Assembly (NCBI GenBank): GCA_021802225.1
Contig: JAKAAS010000083.1
Location: 1 to 7,018, forward strand
Source of the DNA: Bacillota bacterium
GTDB lineage: Bacteria; Bacillota_E; Sulfobacillia; Sulfobacillales; Sulfobacillaceae
DNA: 7,018 bases
Reading direction: 5' to 3'
Shown: positions 5,450 through 7,018 of the stretch, piece after piece
Position numbering within the stretch: the first letter of the stretch is position 1
How the letters are laid out: the number at the start of each line of letters is the position of its first letter
Translations under genes and position numbers: made by a program
Notes under the pieces: generated by a model
The model's database searches: none
The model's input: only the letters and a program-made list of their open reading frames with translations
Told to the model about the DNA's origin: nothing

Positions 5450-6574
5450 CCGTTATCCTCAGGCTGCAGCGCCCCCCGGGCCTCCTGCTGGAGGAATGCC
5501 TCAATGAATCCATCCAACTCCCCGTTCATCACGGTCTGGGCATTGGGCACCTCATAGCGGGTCCTGTGGTCGCGGACCACACTGTACGGCTGGAACACGT
5601 AGGTGCGGATCTGCGATCCAAAGCCAATATCCGCCTGGTCTCCCCGCAGTTCCGCCATGTGCTCCTCCCATTTCCTCTCTTGAAGCTCCGCCAGCTTGCC
5701 GCGCAGCATTTTCATCGCAGTCTCGCGGTTCGAGTGCTGCGAGCGTTCGGACTGGCAGCCCACCACAATCCCCGTCGGCAAATGCGTGATCCGCACCGCC
5801 GAGTCGGTCTTGTTGATATGCTGTCCCCCGGCGCCAGAGGCGCGAAACGTGTCCACCTTAAGATCATCCGGGCGGATGTCGATCGATTCGTCGTTTTCAA
5901 TGTCAGGCAACACCTCGACAGAGGCAAAGGAAGTGTGGCGCCTCCCTGAGGCATCGAAAGGCGAAATCCGGATCAGACGGTGCACTCCGCGCTCTGGGCG
6001 TAGGAACCCAAAAGCGTTGTCCCCCTGAATTTCCAGAGTGACGCTCTTGTATCCCGCCTCTTCTCCCTCCAGCGAGTCAATGATGTCAGCCTTAAAGCCG
6101 TGCTTTTCCGTCCAGCGCAAATACATGCGCAGCAGCATGGACACCCAGTCCTGTGCCTCTGTCCCGCCGGCGCCGGCATGAAGGGAGACAATGGCATTTT
6201 CCTGGTCGTAGGGCCCGCGCAGAATCAGTGTGAGCTCAAAGGCCCGCGACTCCACCAGCAATGTCTGCGCCTCTTTGATCTGGTCTTTCAGGACCTCCTG
6301 GTCATTCTCTTCCAGGGCCAGGTCCACCAGATCATCCCAGTCCGCCACTTTGCCCTGAAGACTGCGGTAATGATCCAACGGCCCTTTGACCAGCCGCAGC
6401 TTTCTCGATACTTGTTCAGCTCGTTGCGGGTCGCTCCAAAAATCTGGCGACGACATCACCATTTCTAAGCGCTCGCTCTCGACTTCGCGTTCTTCGAAGT
6501 CAAAGAGACCCCCTTATGCGATCAATAATTTGGTGAATCTCGGTGCGCAGCAATTCTAGATCATCTTGTAACAC
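5446..6574 (-). CDS. prfB: Peptide chain release factor 2 (RF2), expressed by programmed +1 frameshift
   Basis: RF2 recognises UGA and UAA in the ribosomal A site and triggers peptidyl-tRNA hydrolysis. The GTG at 6574 follows AGGGGG with 9-nt spacing and encodes 24 codons ending in SL, where an in-frame UGA occurs at 6502-6500. After a +1 slip the frame continues (DFEEREVESERLEMV) to the stop at 5446, giving about 375 residues, close to the 365-366 of E. coli and B. subtilis RF2. The stop-recognition tripeptide SPF falls at about 204-206 and the catalytic GGQ at about 249-251, in the context RASGAGGQHINKTDSAVRITH. The N-terminal coiled-coil domain and the central HAGAGGTEAQDW segment are intact. 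A simple open-frame search would start at the internal ATG at 6462 and lose 37 residues. The secA stop is 17 nt upstream, an adjacency also found in Bacillus. Low RF2 lets the UGA stall and promotes slipping, giving autoregulation. Confidence 0.97.
6499..6514 (-). promoter_or_regulatory. RF2 programmed +1 ribosomal frameshift site
   Basis: Read on the minus strand, the site is AGGGGG-TCT-CTT-TGA-C. It has an internal Shine-Dalgarno-like purine run 3 nt before the slippery CTT, then UGA followed by C, a weak termination context. It differs from the E. coli prfB site (AGGGGG TAT CTT TGA C) by one base. The ribosome reads CTT, slips forward one base and continues with GAC (6501-6499). Confidence 0.96.
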
Positions 6575-6591
6575 GTCGTGTAGCCCCCTGT

Positions 6592-7018
6592 TTACTGTAA
6601 TTCTTCGTTGGCCCCGTGGCACTTCTTGTATTTCTTTCCGCTTCCGCACCAACAGGGATCATTGCGTCCGAGCTGCGGCTGCTGTCCGTTCTTCGCCGCT
6701 TGCGGCTGAGCTCCCTGTCCGCCTTGGATCACCTGAAATGGACGGTGCGGCTCCTGCTCCGTAATCGTAGCCACGGGTTCCATCGTCGGCAACGGCTGCT
6801 GGGGAGAAATCTGGAGGTGGAACATCATGCGGATGACCTCTTCGCGAATGGCTCCCAGCATGTTCTGGTACATGTCATAAGCCTCTTTTTTATACTCCAC
6901 AAGAGGATCCTGCTGACCGTAGGCCCTGAGGCCGACACCTTCGCGCAAATTGTCCATCGCATCTAGATGCTCCATCCACTTCGAATCCACTACCCGCAGG
7001 AGAATCATCCGCTCCGAA
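6592..7018 (-). CDS. secA: Preprotein translocase ATPase SecA, C-terminal part (5' end beyond right edge)
   Basis: The visible 141 residues are the C-terminus of SecA, the ATPase motor that drives unfolded preproteins through SecYEG. The start of the fragment ([21 protein letters not shown], then [27 protein letters not shown]) is the highly conserved helical scaffold region. A Pro/Gln-rich linker follows. The last 25 residues hold the zinc-binding tail ([19 protein letters not shown]) with Cys-x-Cys, eight residues, then Cys-His, which in other bacteria binds SecB and ribosomes or lipids. The frame is open to the window edge, so the translocase core is simply outside. It stops with TAA at 6592 and prfB begins 17 nt downstream, consistent with cotranscription. 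The promoter is not in the window. Confidence 0.98.
   Translation of the reverse strand, partial: SERMILLRVVDSKWMEHLDAMDNLREGVGLRAYGQQDPLVEYKKEAYDMYQNMLGAIREEVIRMMFHLQISPQQPLPTMEPVATITEQEPHRPFQVIQGGQGAQPQAAKNGQQPQLGRNDPCWCGSGKKYKKCHGANEELQ

Overview
The window looks like chromosomal DNA of a moderately GC-rich Gram-positive bacterium of the Bacillota. The secA-prfB gene order, RF2 made by a programmed frameshift, strong purine-rich Shine-Dalgarno sequences, a YitT-family protein and an IS607-type element all fit. An acidophilic Sulfobacillus- or Alicyclobacillus-like host is my impression only; no rRNA or other taxonomic marker is present.

Right half (about 3936-7018, all minus strand): a compact operon reads secA (3' end only), prfB, a DUF2993/LmeA-like envelope protein, then a YitT/DUF2179 membrane protein. 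Spacing is 17 nt between secA and prfB, and the two later junctions overlap by 1-4 bases, so translational coupling is likely. prfB is split by an in-frame UGA inside a canonical RF2 +1 frameshift site. The true gene therefore runs from a GTG at 6574 to 5446, not from the internal ATG at 6462.

Middle (about 1936-3927): a plus-strand MFS transporter gene converges on yitT with only 8 nt between the stop codons. Upstream of it lies about 0.8 kb without a convincing intact gene. That stretch holds candidate divergent promoters for the transporter and the CBS gene, a perfect DnaA-box 9-mer, a bulged hairpin, and a minus-strand open frame that may be a decayed relic.

Left half (1-1935, minus strand): a two-CBS-domain protein is followed immediately by an IS607-type element. 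The element has tnpA, a serine recombinase with a MerR-like N-terminus, overlapping by about 35 nt with tnpB, an RNA-guided nuclease-family gene that runs off the left edge. The AT-rich element end carries a good promoter whose -35 box covers the CBS stop codon and whose predicted start site falls on the tnpA ATG, which suggests a leaderless transcript. The visible 265 residues of TnpB contain no RuvC-I motif, so its N-terminal half is longer than in compact TnpBs such as ISDra2 TnpB.
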